A DNA stretch of 64,000 nt from Kwoniella bestiolae CBS 10118 (taxonomy: Eukaryota > Basidiomycota > Tremellomycetes > Tremellales > Cryptococcaceae), in assembly GCF_000512585.2 (NCBI RefSeq), contig NC_089243.1, positions 2,108,001 to 2,172,000 on the forward strand. The letters are read 5' to 3'. The notes beneath the pieces were generated by a model that saw only the letters and a program-made list of their open reading frames with translations, did no database searches and had not been told where the DNA came from. The translations under genes and the position numbers were made by a program. Positions 1 through 12,015 of this stretch are shown here, one piece after another. Every line of letters starts with the position of its first letter. Within the stretch, counting starts at the first letter, position 1.

Positions 1-744
1 GAGTAAACGAGGGAGAGATCATAACGGGTATGTCAAGCAAGATAACACGATAGAGCTATAGTAGAAGACATAGCATGTTCAAGACCAAAACACTTGATAA
101 GAGTGGTTAATGACACATTCTCACGTTAGTTTAGCTACGTTGACAGATCGAAAGTGGTTCTTTGTTTCTAGTGAAAGTATACTAATGAGATGGTAGGGTA
201 TCGTGTACAGTCTGCTCGTAGAGGAGCGTAAGTAAGATCGAGATGGATGGATGATCTGCGACCCTTCGTGCTGAGCTAGTCTCAAGATGGGATCTCGCCT
301 GGTATTCTGAATGACTCGCAACTTATTGGGTTATCCTTCCCAGCCGTTAAGAGTTCGTACTGTAAGTGAAGCCGAGTAGTCGCAATTATCAATCTTCTTT
401 CCATCTGCCTCCCTGAGTCAGACATCGTCGGACTTGCTCTGCTGTCTGACATTAGGAGAATCAAGATAGAATATACTGACGTGAGATTAGCTCGAGCAGT
501 GGATATGATATGATATGTGGACAAGTATAATCTATTATAGTGTGATCATCGATTCTCTTAAGTAGAGAAGAGATAGTATCAGAACGACGTCATACCATCC
601 TTTGGGTATAGCCGATCAACACCATCAGTACAGCACTTGCTGTTTCTACTTCTGAACGATGGTAAAAGTCCGTGCGCAGTATGAGAACAAGAGCATGAGT
701 GTACTTGACGTTGAGTTGACTGGACTATCCCTCAAGTTCATGTG
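1..744. other. Intergenic, no gene recognised
   Basis: No open frame here joins across splice sites or resembles a known protein. The only visible structure is at the right end, where the sequence becomes the promoter of the downstream histone variant gene. Confidence 0.5.
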
Positions 745-752
745 TATATAAA
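745..752 (+). promoter_or_regulatory. TATA-like box of the H2A variant gene
   Basis: The motif TATATAAA lies about 235 bases before the chosen ATG. A strongly CT-rich leader follows from about 765 to 815, the usual look of a fungal transcription start region. Placement only; no start site is mapped. Confidence 0.4.
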
Positions 753-987
753 CCCCCTTCTCTAACTTCTTTCTTCTCTCCATGTCTCTCTTTATCTTTC
801 TTCTCATCCACCTCGGATATCTCACAGATTCATATCACTCTCTTCAAGCTATATATTGATAGTTATAGTCTCTACAATCTTTTGGTTCACTTTATCTTCG
901 TTCTTCGTTCGTTCCAACTTGGCTCTCACCTCATCTTCTCCTTTTCTCACTACTCTCACTATTTCACGCGATTATACCTTGAAAGAA

Positions 988-1795
988 ATGGGAGGTAAAA
1001 GCTTTGATACCCCCGCTGGGACTGGTCGTAGTAGATCTGTCAAAGCGGGTCTTCAATGTGAGTTTGATGATCTTACTTATATTCCAACCAATCAGATCAA
1101 TCTATTGCACCTCGTCATAACCTAACAGCCCAGTGACTGATACTGACCATATCTATATACTGCAGTCCCCGTTGCCCGTGTCCATCGATACCTCAAGCAA
1201 GGCAGATATGCCAAACACATTGGCGGAGGTGCTGCGATCCACATGGGTGAGTGATCACCCCTCCATCTATAATTCAAGTAGCTTTACGTTGTTGACTTAT
1301 CCGCATATCTCCCATACACTTCAGCCGCCGTTCTTGAATACCTCGTAGCTGAAGTTGTCGAATTAGCAGGGCACGCAGCTCGTGATAGTAAGTGACGATT
1401 AGGTCTACTCTTCCCCTCTGACTCTGATTGGGGAAACGAGGAACAAGTATGCATCATTGACAATCTGATTTGAATTGCAGATAAGAAGGCACGAATCACT
1501 CCTAGACATCTTCAACTTGCCATCAGAAACGATCATGAACTCGAAAAGATTTGCCAAAGCGTCACTATCTCCCAGGGTGGCGTGCTCCCCCATATCGAGA
1601 AGGTGCTCACTGTTGTCAAACCGCGAAAAGGCAAGAAGAGGAACTCTCAATCTACTGGTACGACTTCCACCGGTAATGGGATGGAGGAGAGTGGTCCGGG
1701 TGAGCTTACCGTCATTCACTTTCGGGCGATTGTGAGCTGACGTGAGATCGTATTATGAACATCGTTCTTAGCTTAATTCGACAGCCGCTCTGTAA
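988..1795 (+). CDS. Divergent histone H2A variant
   Basis: Five coding exons: 988-1057, 1166-1246, 1325-1387, 1481-1699 and 1785-1795, giving 147 residues. The histone fold is clear: AGLQFPVARVHRYL opens it, VLEYLVAEVVELAGHAARDN forms the long helix, and ITPRHLQLAIRND precedes ISQGGVLPHI. It keeps the H2A-type AARDNKK and loop length, unlike H2A.Z, which has a K-V-K stretch there. It is far from canonical H2A: the acidic-patch NDEEL is NDHEL, loop 1 reads KHIGGGAAIH, and there is no terminal SQE motif; the tail ends SGPAAL. The upstream frame is open, but the histone tail begins naturally at MGGKS. If the last intron is retained, the protein ends 13 codons into it, at 1740. Histone identity is firm; the subclass is not. 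Confidence 0.85.
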
Positions 1796-2854
1796 GGACA
1801 TGACGAATCTTACGAGCTACGAAGGCAACGACTATACGATCACAACGACAGTACCCCCAATCATATCAAGAAGCTCGACCGATCGTACGAAATCCACTTT
1901 CTTTTCATTTTACATTTCAATCCCCCTCACACATCCACAAGATCTCTCTATTCCGTTCGTTTCTTCCTTTCGATATCGACACGATCACATAATGAACATA
2001 TATCCACCCTCACCTCTTCATTCCGGTCAACATGATCACTACTTTCTTCATTCTTTCCTACAGTCGACCATAAAACCGTAAAGCTCACGATATCATTCAT
2101 GTCTCGATTCTCACACTATGTTACTGTAGATATCTCATAGGAATAACTGAGAATCACCATGCATTATGTACATAAATCATACGTTTTCAAATAAAGCAGC
2201 TGCCACTTGAACAAGCCAGAGCCTTTCCAGATACAAGGTTATCGAAGGGATGTGAGGGGTAGGCATGCGGACTACTGAAGTAGACTAGCCACAGTGGTAG
2301 GCGAGTGAGCGGTGTAGTATTTTTGTTCCACGTGAGACTCATGCATCTCTCTCTGAAACTCCTGCCTTCATGTATGCATCTCATATGCTGATCTCATAGT
2401 CCCGCGTAATCCCTGTTACAGTGGATGTGCCATCGTCACCAAACAAGGTGAACAAGTTACATCGAGAGGATGCATGAAATCAACACAGAATCAGGAATCA
2501 GGGGTCTGTAAAACGCCGCGGTGATAATTTGATCTGTTTGATAAAGATTTTCACCGTAGAGACGCGTTTTGATTTTAATCAGTCAAATCACGTGATATAC
2601 TAATCTCCGTATCAACCATCCAGTGATTCGGGTTCATCTCTCTGATAAACAATTGAGATATTGGAATGTTGTTTGTGCATACGTTCGTCATAGGGTATCG
2701 CAAGGAAACAAGGGAGTAATGAAATGTAATACTTAAATACTCACATCCTTCTCTTCTTTCCCTCCTCCTCTTCTTCTCATCCATCAATTAACTATTACAA
2801 CTCTTTCACTTACCTACTTTTCAAAGTAACCCAGCCAACAACCAATCATTCACA
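1796..2854. other. Spacer and H3 promoter region
   Basis: Intergenic between two genes on the same strand. It holds a CACGTG E-box near 2587 and a CT-rich stretch at about 2750-2820 just before the H3 start. No gene is seen. Confidence 0.5.
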
Positions 2855-3445
2855 ATGGCCCGAACCAAGCAAACCGCTAGAAAGTCCACCGGTGGTAAAG
2901 CCCCCAGAAAGCAACGTGAGTTATCTCTTCACCATCACTACTCACTACCACATCCTTTCCTCACCTGTCTCACCCATCCACCTTCGACGAGGACATGAGC
3001 TGATAGTATTCTTCAACCTAGTCGCTACCAAGGCTGCCCGAAAGCAAACCACCACCTCTGCCGCCGGTGGTGTCAAGAAGCCCCACAGATACAGGCCTGG
3101 TACCGTCGCTTTGAGAGAAATCAGAAGATACCAAAAGTGAGTCTGGTTCTTCATCTCCATCCACTTTCGAGGCCATCATGCTGATATTCTCTCCTTCCCT
3201 CCAGATCCACTGAACTCCTCATCCGAAAACTCCCCTTCCAAAGATTAGTCAGAGAAATCGCCCAAGACTTCAAGACCGACCTCCGATTCCAATCTTCTGC
3301 TGTCCTCGCTCTCCAAGAAGCTTCCGAGGCCTACCTCGTCTCCTTGTTCGAGGACACCAACTTGGCTGCCATCCACGCCAAGCGAGTCACCATCCAACCC
3401 AAGGATCTCCAACTCGCCCGAAGACTCCGAGGTGAACGATCATAA
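2855..3445 (+). CDS. Histone H3
   Basis: Three exons, 2855-2915, 3022-3136 and 3205-3445, encode 138 residues. The N-terminus [20 protein letters not shown] and the core REIRRYQKSTELLIRKLPF, DFKTDLRFQSSAVLALQEAS and AKRVTIQPKDLQLARRLRGE are standard nucleosomal H3. It packages DNA and carries the usual K4, K9, K14, K18 and K23 sites. The segment after K27 is unusual: residue 28 is Gln rather than Ser, and the stretch before GGVKK is two residues longer than in animal H3, so the K36 equivalent becomes residue 38. This agrees with a total length two residues over the common one. Lack of a CENP-A-type tail or loop argues against the centromeric variant. Confidence 0.95.
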
Positions 3446-3974
3446 GCTTCTCCACTTCTAGGATAGCTTGATACGTCTTTTTATATACCTTCGATTTGCT
3501 TAACTCTCTTTTTATTGCCGGCGCATGGTTTTTGTAGTTGGTTGCTAGGAAGTTGTTATAACTTGTAGTATGATGTGGGATGCAGCCTGGCCTTGATTCT
3601 TATTCGTTAATTGCTGCACGGTTGGCACAATAGCATCTCAGGCATTCAGAGCATCGCAAGTGTGCGCTGTGACTTGTTCCAAAGGCGAGAGTGGTGACGA
3701 GAGGAGAAGTGATGGCGAGCTTTTAATCTGGTAAATTTGTAATCTTTATTACAACAGATTGAACGCGTTGTTGTAATCGCATTAGGAATTGTGCTTGGCG
3801 TTCATTTGGTGAATTTGGTCCCGCAATCGCATTGAACAAAACATTAAACATTACTCGTGTAAATCAGTCTTGCGTTTCTTGTCTTTCTTTCTACTTCGCG
3901 TCTGCATCCACCCTCCCCATTCATCTTTCATACCTAACATCTAATCACTAACATACAGTGACACCGACTCCGCG
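3446..3974. other. Spacer between H3 and the RSC9-like gene
   Basis: Contains the H3 3' untranslated region and the promoter of the next gene, with a CT-rich tract at about 3870-3940. No additional gene is seen. Confidence 0.45.
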
Positions 3975-6564
3975 ATGTCACGTACCCTCCCTCCCCAATC
4001 ATCCCTCCTCACCACCACCTCTCGCCAAATAGCTCCTCTCCCCCACCAGCACAACCAACAACGCTGGACACCCTACTCCCCCACTCCCATCGAGCTCTAC
4101 CCTGGACCCAAGAACCGTCTCTTCCTATCTCTAAGATCAGGATTAGATGAAGAAGTGGACTATGCCCTCCCGAAATTGGTGGTAGCGAGTTTCGACGAGA
4201 TAGACAAGTTCAAGTTGGAGACTTGGGTGGATAGCGTTAGTGCATTGAAGGAGTGGCCTGAGAGGTGGTTGGAGGGATTGGAATTGGAAGTGGCCCATAC
4301 CGAGCTGCAGAGACAACAGCGTAGCAAACACTTCTCTTCCCCAACTAGTGGGGGTAGAGAAGAAGGGGAGGAGGTGATAGATCTAGACTTAAAGGCAAAG
4401 GTGGAATTGGCATTAAGCGTGATACCTTCCTGGACTCTCCCTCAAACCACCATCGATAGAGCGACAAACTCGTTATTGGTACTACGAAACGCATCCTTCA
4501 CACATTCCAACGCCAAGATCATCTGCCGTACGAGCTTCCTCTCATTCCTGAATCGCTTCTTCAGCCTACCTATCGACTTTTTGCTGGAATTGAGCTTGAG
4601 GACGCCCGAACCCATACATCACATACTCAACATCCTCCAGTCGATCTTCCCCTACTTGCCTCAGCAGTTCCACGACAACGCAGAACAGCAGGGTGAAAGC
4701 AGGAGAATCTTCAGTACGGTCTTACCGCGTTTACTGGTGGGGACAGGGGATCAAGCGATCATTCAAAATATCTTACCCCTCTTGATACAGGGATTGACCA
4801 ATCCGCAGATAATCCAATTTGACCATCCCACCCTATCTGACCTGATAGATCACTTACTCAACCTCATTATCCTTCGTCCCACCCCTACATCCTCCTCATC
4901 AACCCCGCCAATCCTCCTGGATCTCGCCCTAGATCTCTTGATATCTTTGACGCAAAACACACAGTACTCCAAATCCATCCTCTCCCACCCCAATTTTTCT
5001 GCCCACTTGAAGAACCTGGTATTATTGCTGGAATACGGGAGCAGGCAGACCCAAGCTACGTGGGATAATGCCCATAGTCTCACAGGCAAGGTGATCCGAA
5101 ACCCCGCGTCGGACTATGTAAGGATTGAGAATGCCTCGAAAAGACGGAGGATGGAGAGAGATCAGAGTCAGAAGATGATGGAGATCTTTGGTGGGCCAGG
5201 AGTGAGAGGTGTGAATGTGGGCGATAAACCCCCGGTGCTGAATAAGGGTACGAGGGAGAGGTTGTTTGCTATGAGGGAACCTAATAGGAGTATCGCGTGG
5301 TGAGTTTGGGTCTCTCCTATTTCTCTAAAGTACCCAATAATATTACGGGACGCCATCTTCGGACATTTTGGATTCAGGATAAGATGTGATGGCATCCTCA
5401 CATCCCCACTCTCCATCTCATCCACTCCCACTGAGAATAAAATTAGCCACAAGCTAATACTACCCCGCAGGATGCACGAGACATTCGTCTACTCCTCAAC
5501 CTCCCAATTACTGCAAGTAACCTTCTGGCACGCATACAGGGACTTCTTCCAGAACCCCTCGACGGTCGATCCGCTCCTGAGCGCGTCGGAGGTGATCAAG
5601 AATGTCACGGTGGCGTTCCCTGGGGCGATGGCGAAAGTCTGGACGGACGAGTTGGGCGGACAGAAATTTGTTATTGCTGGGATGGGATTCAGGAGGGGGA
5701 ATGGTGAGTTTTTTGCGATGGTTATTTTGGGCGTAAGAGGGGGCAAGCTCGGGAAGCCATCCTCATCACAAAGTATAGCTGGCTTCGCTTTAGGGAGCTG
5801 CTCAATATTCGAATTGCAAACATACTGACTATCTTGCTTATTCTCTAGACGACCAAGAACGATTCACCTGTCTATGGCAGAACTGTCCCTCCCCTCACAC
5901 GCCCACCGACCCCGCCTCCTTATTCTCACATATCCAAGCTACCCACCTATCCACCCCGCAGATAACATGTCAATGGGCTACCTGCACCCACAGTCCATTC
6001 ACCACCTCCCACCTCCTCACCCATCTACCAAACCTCCATCCCATCCAGGTACCAGAGGTGATCACCTCCCACGCGTCCACACCTGAACAATCCCTCTCCC
6101 AATCAATCATCACCGATCGAGCCATCCCACCATTAGCTAAACCATTCAAATTACATTTCCTAGGTCAGACCACCCCCATAGATTCTCAGAAACGCCACCC
6201 GGTAGGAACGGCTTTCCTCACTTCACTCATCATACGTAACCTATCGAAATCACTGAGGAGCGAATTGAGCCTTATAGATGGGGATCTGCTGAAAGAGAAG
6301 CGAGAGGAGAAGAAGAAACATCTATTGGAAGAACGGTTTGGATTGCCGATACCTGAGAATGTATTGAGGGAGGAAGAAGCTGAAGAGCAGGAGAATCTCA
6401 GAAATACTCAGCAGGATATTGAGGAAGATGACGAGTATACGAGGGAGAGGTTGGAGAAGGCGAGGAATGGGTTTATAAGTGTGCAGGAGACGTTGCAGAG
6501 TGTTGTGGAGTGTAATATTAGTGGGCTGGGTGGTTATCTGGGTGATTCGCTGGGATGGTATTGA
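3975..6564 (+). CDS. RSC9: RSC9-like chromatin remodelling subunit
   Basis: Three exons, 3975-5299, 5471-5703 and 5849-6564, give 757 residues. Residues about 45-110 contain KNRLFLSLRSGLDEEVDYAL, the armadillo-like helical start typical of fungal RSC9 and animal ARID2/BAF200. Exon 2 encodes WMHETFVYSSTSQLLQVTFW followed by EVIKNVTVAFPGA, which resembles the RFX-type winged helix of that family. Exon 3 begins with two C-x4-C...H-x4-H type zinc fingers (FTCLWQNC and CQWATC), followed by a charged coiled-coil-like tail with KREEKKKHLLEERFG. RSC9 is a subunit of the RSC/PBAF SWI/SNF-class remodeller in the nucleus. No ARID domain is visible. The family call rests on remembered motif similarity. 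Confidence 0.75.
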
Positions 6565-6733
6565 TGAGTCGAATGGTGGAGTATATCTTTATGCCATACG
6601 TTGTGGGTTTATGGCTGTGAGAGATATCTATAAGATGCATACAATAGCGCTCACATGTACACTCTATCTTACTTATGGATTCATTCTCAAAACGACTCAA
6701 ATCAGTCGATAGACCTTTCTTTCCCCACTTCCA

Positions 6734-7440
6734 TCATAATTTCGCCTTGCCCGAACTCGAACCTGGTACCACACCTACACACTCGATCTCCACGTCCGTA
6801 CCGAATGGTAGAGATGCCACGCCGATACATGATCGCGCGGGTGCAGGCGAGGGTATGCGCTTGGCGTAGGTCTCGTTGAGCTCTGAGAAGGTGTCGTAGG
6901 ATGTTATCTGGGGAGTTAACGGCATCAGTAAACACTACAGATTCAGCATGGCATGTGTATAAAAAGATGATGATGAGGATGAGAAGCAAGACTCACAAAG
7001 ATGTTGAATTTCACTGTATGCTCTAACGAACTTCCATGGGCTTTGAGCACTTTATCGAGATTATCCATTATTTGATTCTGCATCACACCGTATATCCAGA
7101 TCTCGTGTGTTAGCTATTACCGCTGCCATGAATAGATATCCCTAGTACAAGACTACATAGAGGCTTGAATCAACTCACCACTCTCCCACTTATTGGACCT
7201 TCCACCAACTTCCCATCGGGTGTAGCTCCGATTTGACCTGAACAATATACGAATCCGTTGGATAATATCGCCGAGGCTATTATTAGATCAGCATCACTAC
7301 CACAAACTGCTTGAGCCTCGATGGATCGATAGTCGGTATCACGCGAGCCTGTACCACATGAATGAATGAGGATACTCACAGAATACTGGTAAAGGCGGAG
7401 CGATCCCCTCTACCTTATTTGCGATTCTCTCGGATGACAT
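6734..7440 (-). CDS. RidA/YjgF family imine deaminase
   Basis: Four exons read leftward, 7440-7380, 7276-7179, 7077-6997 and 6907-6734, give 137 residues, the usual size for this family. Signature stretches are AILSNGFVYCSGQIGATPDG near residues 23-42, then DNLDKVLKAHGSSLEHTVKF, and near the end RSCIGVASLPFGTDVEIECV, which holds the conserved Arg and Glu of the active pocket. RidA proteins hydrolyse reactive enamine/imine intermediates released by PLP enzymes, protecting the cell. No clear mitochondrial presequence is seen, so a cytosolic Hmf1-like role is likely. The next gene upstream in the same direction encodes a PLP enzyme, which fits this role. Confidence 0.9.
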
Positions 7441-7860
7441 CTTGTTCTCGTCTTGGGTGGAATTGACCGTCAGCGTCAGAAGGAGGAGCTGCGAAGTGGG
7501 TCTACAGGATTCGAGTAGATGCTTGCCAATATATCAGCGGGGGTACTAGTGTATCTCTTGCTTGCTGAGTAGAATAAACTGCAATATGAAAATGAGTATG
7601 ATTTGAGAGATAAGCAGAGTTGCTTGAGATGAGTTGATCGGTAACTACCTGTTCGCACTTGTCCGACAAAATAGCCGACTGGCGGGGGTTGAGATGAGGT
7701 ATTCTCTGCTCTCCTTGTAATGAATATGTCCATGGATCTGGATCTGGTGCATAGGATAATACAGCGAAGATGTATGTATGGTCACTGAAATGCATATGAT
7801 ATATTCCTACAGAAAATAACAAGCACTAAGAAAACTTGTTTACCGAAAGAAGCGAATCAT
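7441..7860. other. Spacer upstream of the RidA gene
   Basis: Contains the leftward promoter of the RidA gene and the 3' untranslated end of the PLP enzyme gene. Short frames here have no splice-supported continuation. Confidence 0.45.
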
Positions 7861-9739
7861 CTAAGGAGCACTCTTCTGACCATGAGCGACGTTTCTAAAA
7901 GCCTCTTGCTCAAGTACATAGGCAAAGGCCTTATCCAAGATGTCCACTCCTTCACGAATCTCATCCTCGGATATAGTCAAAGGAGGAGCGATTCGGAACG
8001 TTCCCTATGAACGCGATCATCTCAATTAGCACACTTCTCCCTTTCGTCACTTCACTATGCTTCGGATAATTCACTCACCCCCATACCCTTCAGTTGGACT
8101 ACGTTACAGCTCAAACCAGTTTCCATAGCTCTAGCTGATATGGCTGTTCCCAACGAGTCGGCAGGTTCTTTGGTCTCTGGATCAAGGACGATCTCGATAC
8201 CCATCATTAGACCTCGGCCTCTTACGTCCCCTATGCATGGGTATTTCTCTTGCAACTATACATCACCCCAACTATCAGTCCAAGGCCATTCTGTGGTGCC
8301 CACGTGAGACGGTATACTCACGTTCAACAAACCCTCCTTGAGTACCTCACCCTTCCTCCTGGCTTGAGCGGGGAAATCGTCCCTCTCAACAATCTCGCAG
8401 ACCTTCGCTCCCACCGCACAGACTAGGGGATCGTTAAGATGGGTGGTATAGTAGAAGAAACCCCGTTCATTGCAGACTCGCTCAATCTCTTCGGAACAGA
8501 TCGTAGCTCCCAGTGGAAGACCTGCTCCCAGTGTCTTGGAGAGGGTAAGGATATCAGGGATGACTCCTTCGTGTTTGAAGGCGAACATGTCTGATCACGC
8601 ATCAAATCCATCAGCATCACCATCTCTCGGAGCAGTAATCACTTACCTCCTGTTCTGCCCATACCTGTCTGAGCCTCGTCTACGATCAACAGCATACCTC
8701 GTTTCTCACAGTGCTTCTTCATCTCTTTCAAGTATCCCTCGGGAAGAGTGATGATACCTCCGGTAGAGACGATAGGTTCGATAATCACACATGCGAGTGC
8801 TCCAGTACTTTGACCTATATTCAACCAACATACAATCCAATCAGCTATGTTTTCCCGTCAGAAGGAATGAAGAGCGGGCAGATGGACGTACAATCGATCA
8901 ATGACCATCCATAATCCAATTCGGATTTCCAATCGTATGATCCATCAGGGTGTCTGAACCTTGATCTGTACGCGTAAGGAACGGGCAACGTGAAATTACC
9001 TGGAAGCTGAGGTCCATAGCCCTTTCGGCCTACTGAGAAGGTAGCAGCTCCCGAACCGTGGGTCATACCGTCTATCGTCGCAGATACATACATCAGCATC
9101 GGTCCAGCTCAATCTCTATAAGTGAGGATGATTTGAATATGGCTCACTCACGATAAGAAGCAGATAACGACACCACTTCGTATCCCCCAGTATACATCTT
9201 GGCCATCTTCAAAGCGCATTCGTTGGTTTCCGATCCAGTTGACAGGAACATGCATCGATTAAGTTGAGGGGGGAGCATATCCGTTAATCTCTCTGCGAGC
9301 TCCACGACGGGCTTGGTGATCATCGCTGAGAAGATATGATCGAGGTTCTGCATGCCGTCGTCCACCACCTCGCAGATTTCGGGATGACCGCTGTTATACC
9401 ATTAAGTCAGCCCTAGGCAAATCACATTATTGCGAAAGAGACAGCGAAAGATGGAAAGAAAGAGCGACGTACTGGCCGAGGAGGGAGCTCATCTGTCCAG
9501 AAGTGAAGTCCAGAATCCTCCTTCCACTAGCATCCTAATGTAGACATATCGGACATCAGTCGATCATCCGTCTTTCGAGATAACCAGCGCTTCACCGTAC
9601 TCACCCACATGACAGTACCTTTGGCTTTGGTGACAATGACATTACTCCAACTTCCACCGTATCGGATCAATTTCTGGGACGATTTCCAGAAAGCTTGAGT
9701 TTCCTCTTGAGTGATGGGCTGTTGAACGGCAGTAGGCAT
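7861..9739 (-). CDS. Class III PLP enzyme, dialkylglycine decarboxylase-like
   Basis: Eight exons leftward: 9739-9605, 9534-9473, 9390-9152, 9071-8892, 8814-8647, 8590-8322, 8255-8079 and 8004-7861; 457 residues. Class III aminotransferase fold marks include FLSTGSETNECALKMAK, LLIVDEAQTGMGRTG (the Asp that contacts the PLP ring nitrogen) and ILTLSKTLGAGLPLG, where the Lys binds PLP. The LSKTLGAGLPL form is typical of 2,2-dialkylglycine decarboxylase, which decarboxylates dialkyl amino acids such as 2-aminoisobutyrate and transfers the amino group to pyruvate. Ordinary omega-aminotransferases share the fold, so the substrate is an inference. No targeting peptide is obvious. The start MPTAVQQPITQEE is the first ATG of the frame. 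It lies head to head with a secreted dipeptidase. Confidence 0.85.
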
Positions 9740-10198
9740 CTTGGCGAAGTTCGAGTATCGATCAATGGATTAATACAAAGCGCTGGTTCGAATCAAAGAG
9801 TGAATGAAGATACAGAAGGTACTTGTCAATTCGAACACTAGATGATTCACTTTATAAGACTCTCTTCCTACAGCCCAACAAGCTGCCAAGGCAGCCTGTG
9901 AGTGGTGTTCCTTATCGCCAAAGCCATTGTGTTAGAGTAGCACCAGGAGTTGACCGATGGATGCGAATGCTTGTATGGTGAGCCATACCGTTGCCCGACA
10001 GTTGACCGCTCGCGCAAGCTAGATTTAAGGTTTGGCGAGCTCAACGCTCGGCGACGATAAGAACCGACAATCGGGTTTGACTGGAAGAATCGGAAAGTCA
10101 TTCGACTAGATGTATAGGTGATCTAAATTTGTTCGTGTGAGCATCTCATCAGAAAACTACTGTCGATTGACAGGTATCGTAGCTATAGTTGAGCAACG
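9740..10198. promoter_or_regulatory. Divergent promoter, PLP enzyme / dipeptidase
   Basis: A 459-base spacer separates the two divergent start codons, so it must carry both promoters. No coding frame is convincing. A shared element is possible but none was identified. Confidence 0.45.
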
Positions 10199-11944
10199 AT
10201 GAGACTCACAGCAACTTTTTATACGATATTGCTGGCTCAAAGCTGTTACGTACAGGCTCAACAGCAGAGTTGGAAATCAGTGAGCGATGACAAGCGGTTG
10301 GAACACGCGAGATACCTTTTATCACTGTACGTCAAGATCACTAAACCATTTCAGTCTATATCTATCTTGGTACTTGAATACTGATCCAAGAGCATGTCAT
10401 CCATCACACAGATCACCGCTACTCGACACTCATGTAGATACCCCACAGGTGATGCGGGTCCTGTCGGACCGACCGATGGACATGATACCTCAACTGGGTA
10501 CGGGCCTAGCGGGTCACTTTGATATCCCTCGAGCGAAGCAAGGAGGAGTAGGCGGGTGAGTCATCCCTTCTCCTTCCATATCTCGAGGCAACAATGATAT
10601 CTGACGGTGTATGTTGTAGAGTATTCTTCACGGTCTGGACACCATGTCAGGATCAGTTAGGAGTGGATGTGGGTCCAGATTATCTGAAACCGGATAATGT
10701 GAGTGTCCGCATCTCACAATTATGAAGCACATGAGAAATCAGCTAATGATGAGAGTAAGACCGTCAGAGATACATACGAGTCCATCGACTTGATCCGAAC
10801 GATGATCGACGCTCACGATGATACCTTGAAAGTCGCGACCAACGCGCAGGGGATCAGAGACGCGTTCAGGGAGAAGAAGATAGCTGCATTGTTGGGTATG
10901 GAGGGGTACGTCTCACCTCTCGTTTCCCCGCTTATATCGACAGATATTGATACAAAATTGTATCACCAGATCTCATATGCTTGGCGGATCACTCTCGACC
11001 ATCCGGACCCTAGCAGCATTGGGCGTACGATACCTCACATTGACTCACGTATGTCACAGTCCGTTCGCATCTTCCGCGGGGGGAGGAGCAGGCACAGATG
11101 GATCGTTCATTTCCCCCTCATCGCTCTCACCAACCAACGGACTCACACCCATAGGTGTAGAGCTGGTCAGGGAGCTCAACAGACTAGGCGTGATGGTTGA
11201 TCTAAGTCATACATCAGATGGGACCATGTCAGAAGCTCTGGACGTCAGTGAGGCACCTGTGATTTTCTCGCATTCCGGTGCTAGAGCCGTCCATCATCAT
11301 CCGAGGAACGTGCCGGATCATATATTAGATAGAATGGGTCCAGGCAAGAACGAGGGTATCATGTGAGTGGGGCTTGTTCTCCGTAGTGTTTCCGTCAAAA
11401 TCGATTATCTGGCTGATACACATGATTGCGATGGGACCAGCTTGAGTGTGTTATACAAACATTTTATCGATCCTAACAACGCTACTATCCCTCGAGTGGT
11501 CGATCATGTGGAATACATCGCTCAACGCACTTCCAAGAAGCATGTAGGGCTTTCATCAGATTTCGACGGTATGTCAGAGGTAGTAGAGGGGATGGAGGAC
11601 ACCTCCAAGTGGCCGTATCTTGTAAGTCAGACCCACCAATGCAAGTAGCTCGAGGCCCGTCAGCTGATCATCGTCATCTACAACAGGTGGCCGAGTTCAT
11701 TCGTAGAGGATGGACCGACGACGAGATCTTGGATCTCACAGGAAGAAATCTGTTGCGTGTGATGGAGGACGTAGAGGAAGTAGGAAAGAAATTGAGATCA
11801 CAAAGAAAACCCAGTCCCGCCATATACGACAAACGAACGGATCTACCAGGTACCAACTGGGGTGGACCTCATGGGGCCTATCTGCCTATGGACGTCAAAG
11901 CGATAGTAGACAAAAGAGCTGCCAGGCTTACAGACGAGCTTTGA
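10199..11944 (+). CDS. Secreted dipeptidase, peptidase family M19
   Basis: Seven exons: 10199-10326, 10412-10555, 10620-10698, 10760-10905, 10970-11362, 11441-11621 and 11687-11944; 442 residues. A signal peptide is visible at residues 1-21, ending near CYVQAQQ. Zinc ligands of membrane/renal dipeptidase are present: LDTHVDTP (HxD), LLGMEGSHMLGG (bridging Glu), LTHVCHSPF, MVDLSHTSDG and VIFSHSGARA (His ligands), and GLSSDFDGM (catalytic Asp region). The enzyme cleaves dipeptides outside the cell or at its surface. The 78-base intron 11363-11440 keeps frame and removes a TGA. A shorter 24-base alternative is unlikely. No C-terminal GPI-like hydrophobic tail is seen. Confidence 0.92.
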
Positions 11945-12015
11945 TGTCTTTCCTTCGAATTATTACACTGCCCATACAACAATATATATGCATTACATAC
12001 ATGAATACAAGGTAG

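Noticed and set aside
856..987. Hydrophobic N-terminal extension to the H2A variant
   Set aside because: The frame is open upstream, but histone tails are basic and short, and the natural start MGGKS lies at 988. The extension covers the CT-rich leader.
1058..1165. CRISPR array, insertion sequence or prophage anywhere in the window
   Set aside because: No spaced repeats, transposase, integrase or phage genes were seen on either strand; the window is nuclear fungal DNA. Coordinates given are only a placeholder intron.
9780..9805. GGTTCGAATC, a tRNA T-loop-like string
   Set aside because: No pairing T stem, acceptor stem or anticodon arm could be built around it.
11363..11386. 24-base intron in the dipeptidase gene
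   Set aside because: It would keep frame but is far below the intron sizes seen here; the 78-base intron to 11440 has a branch motif and gives a better family match.
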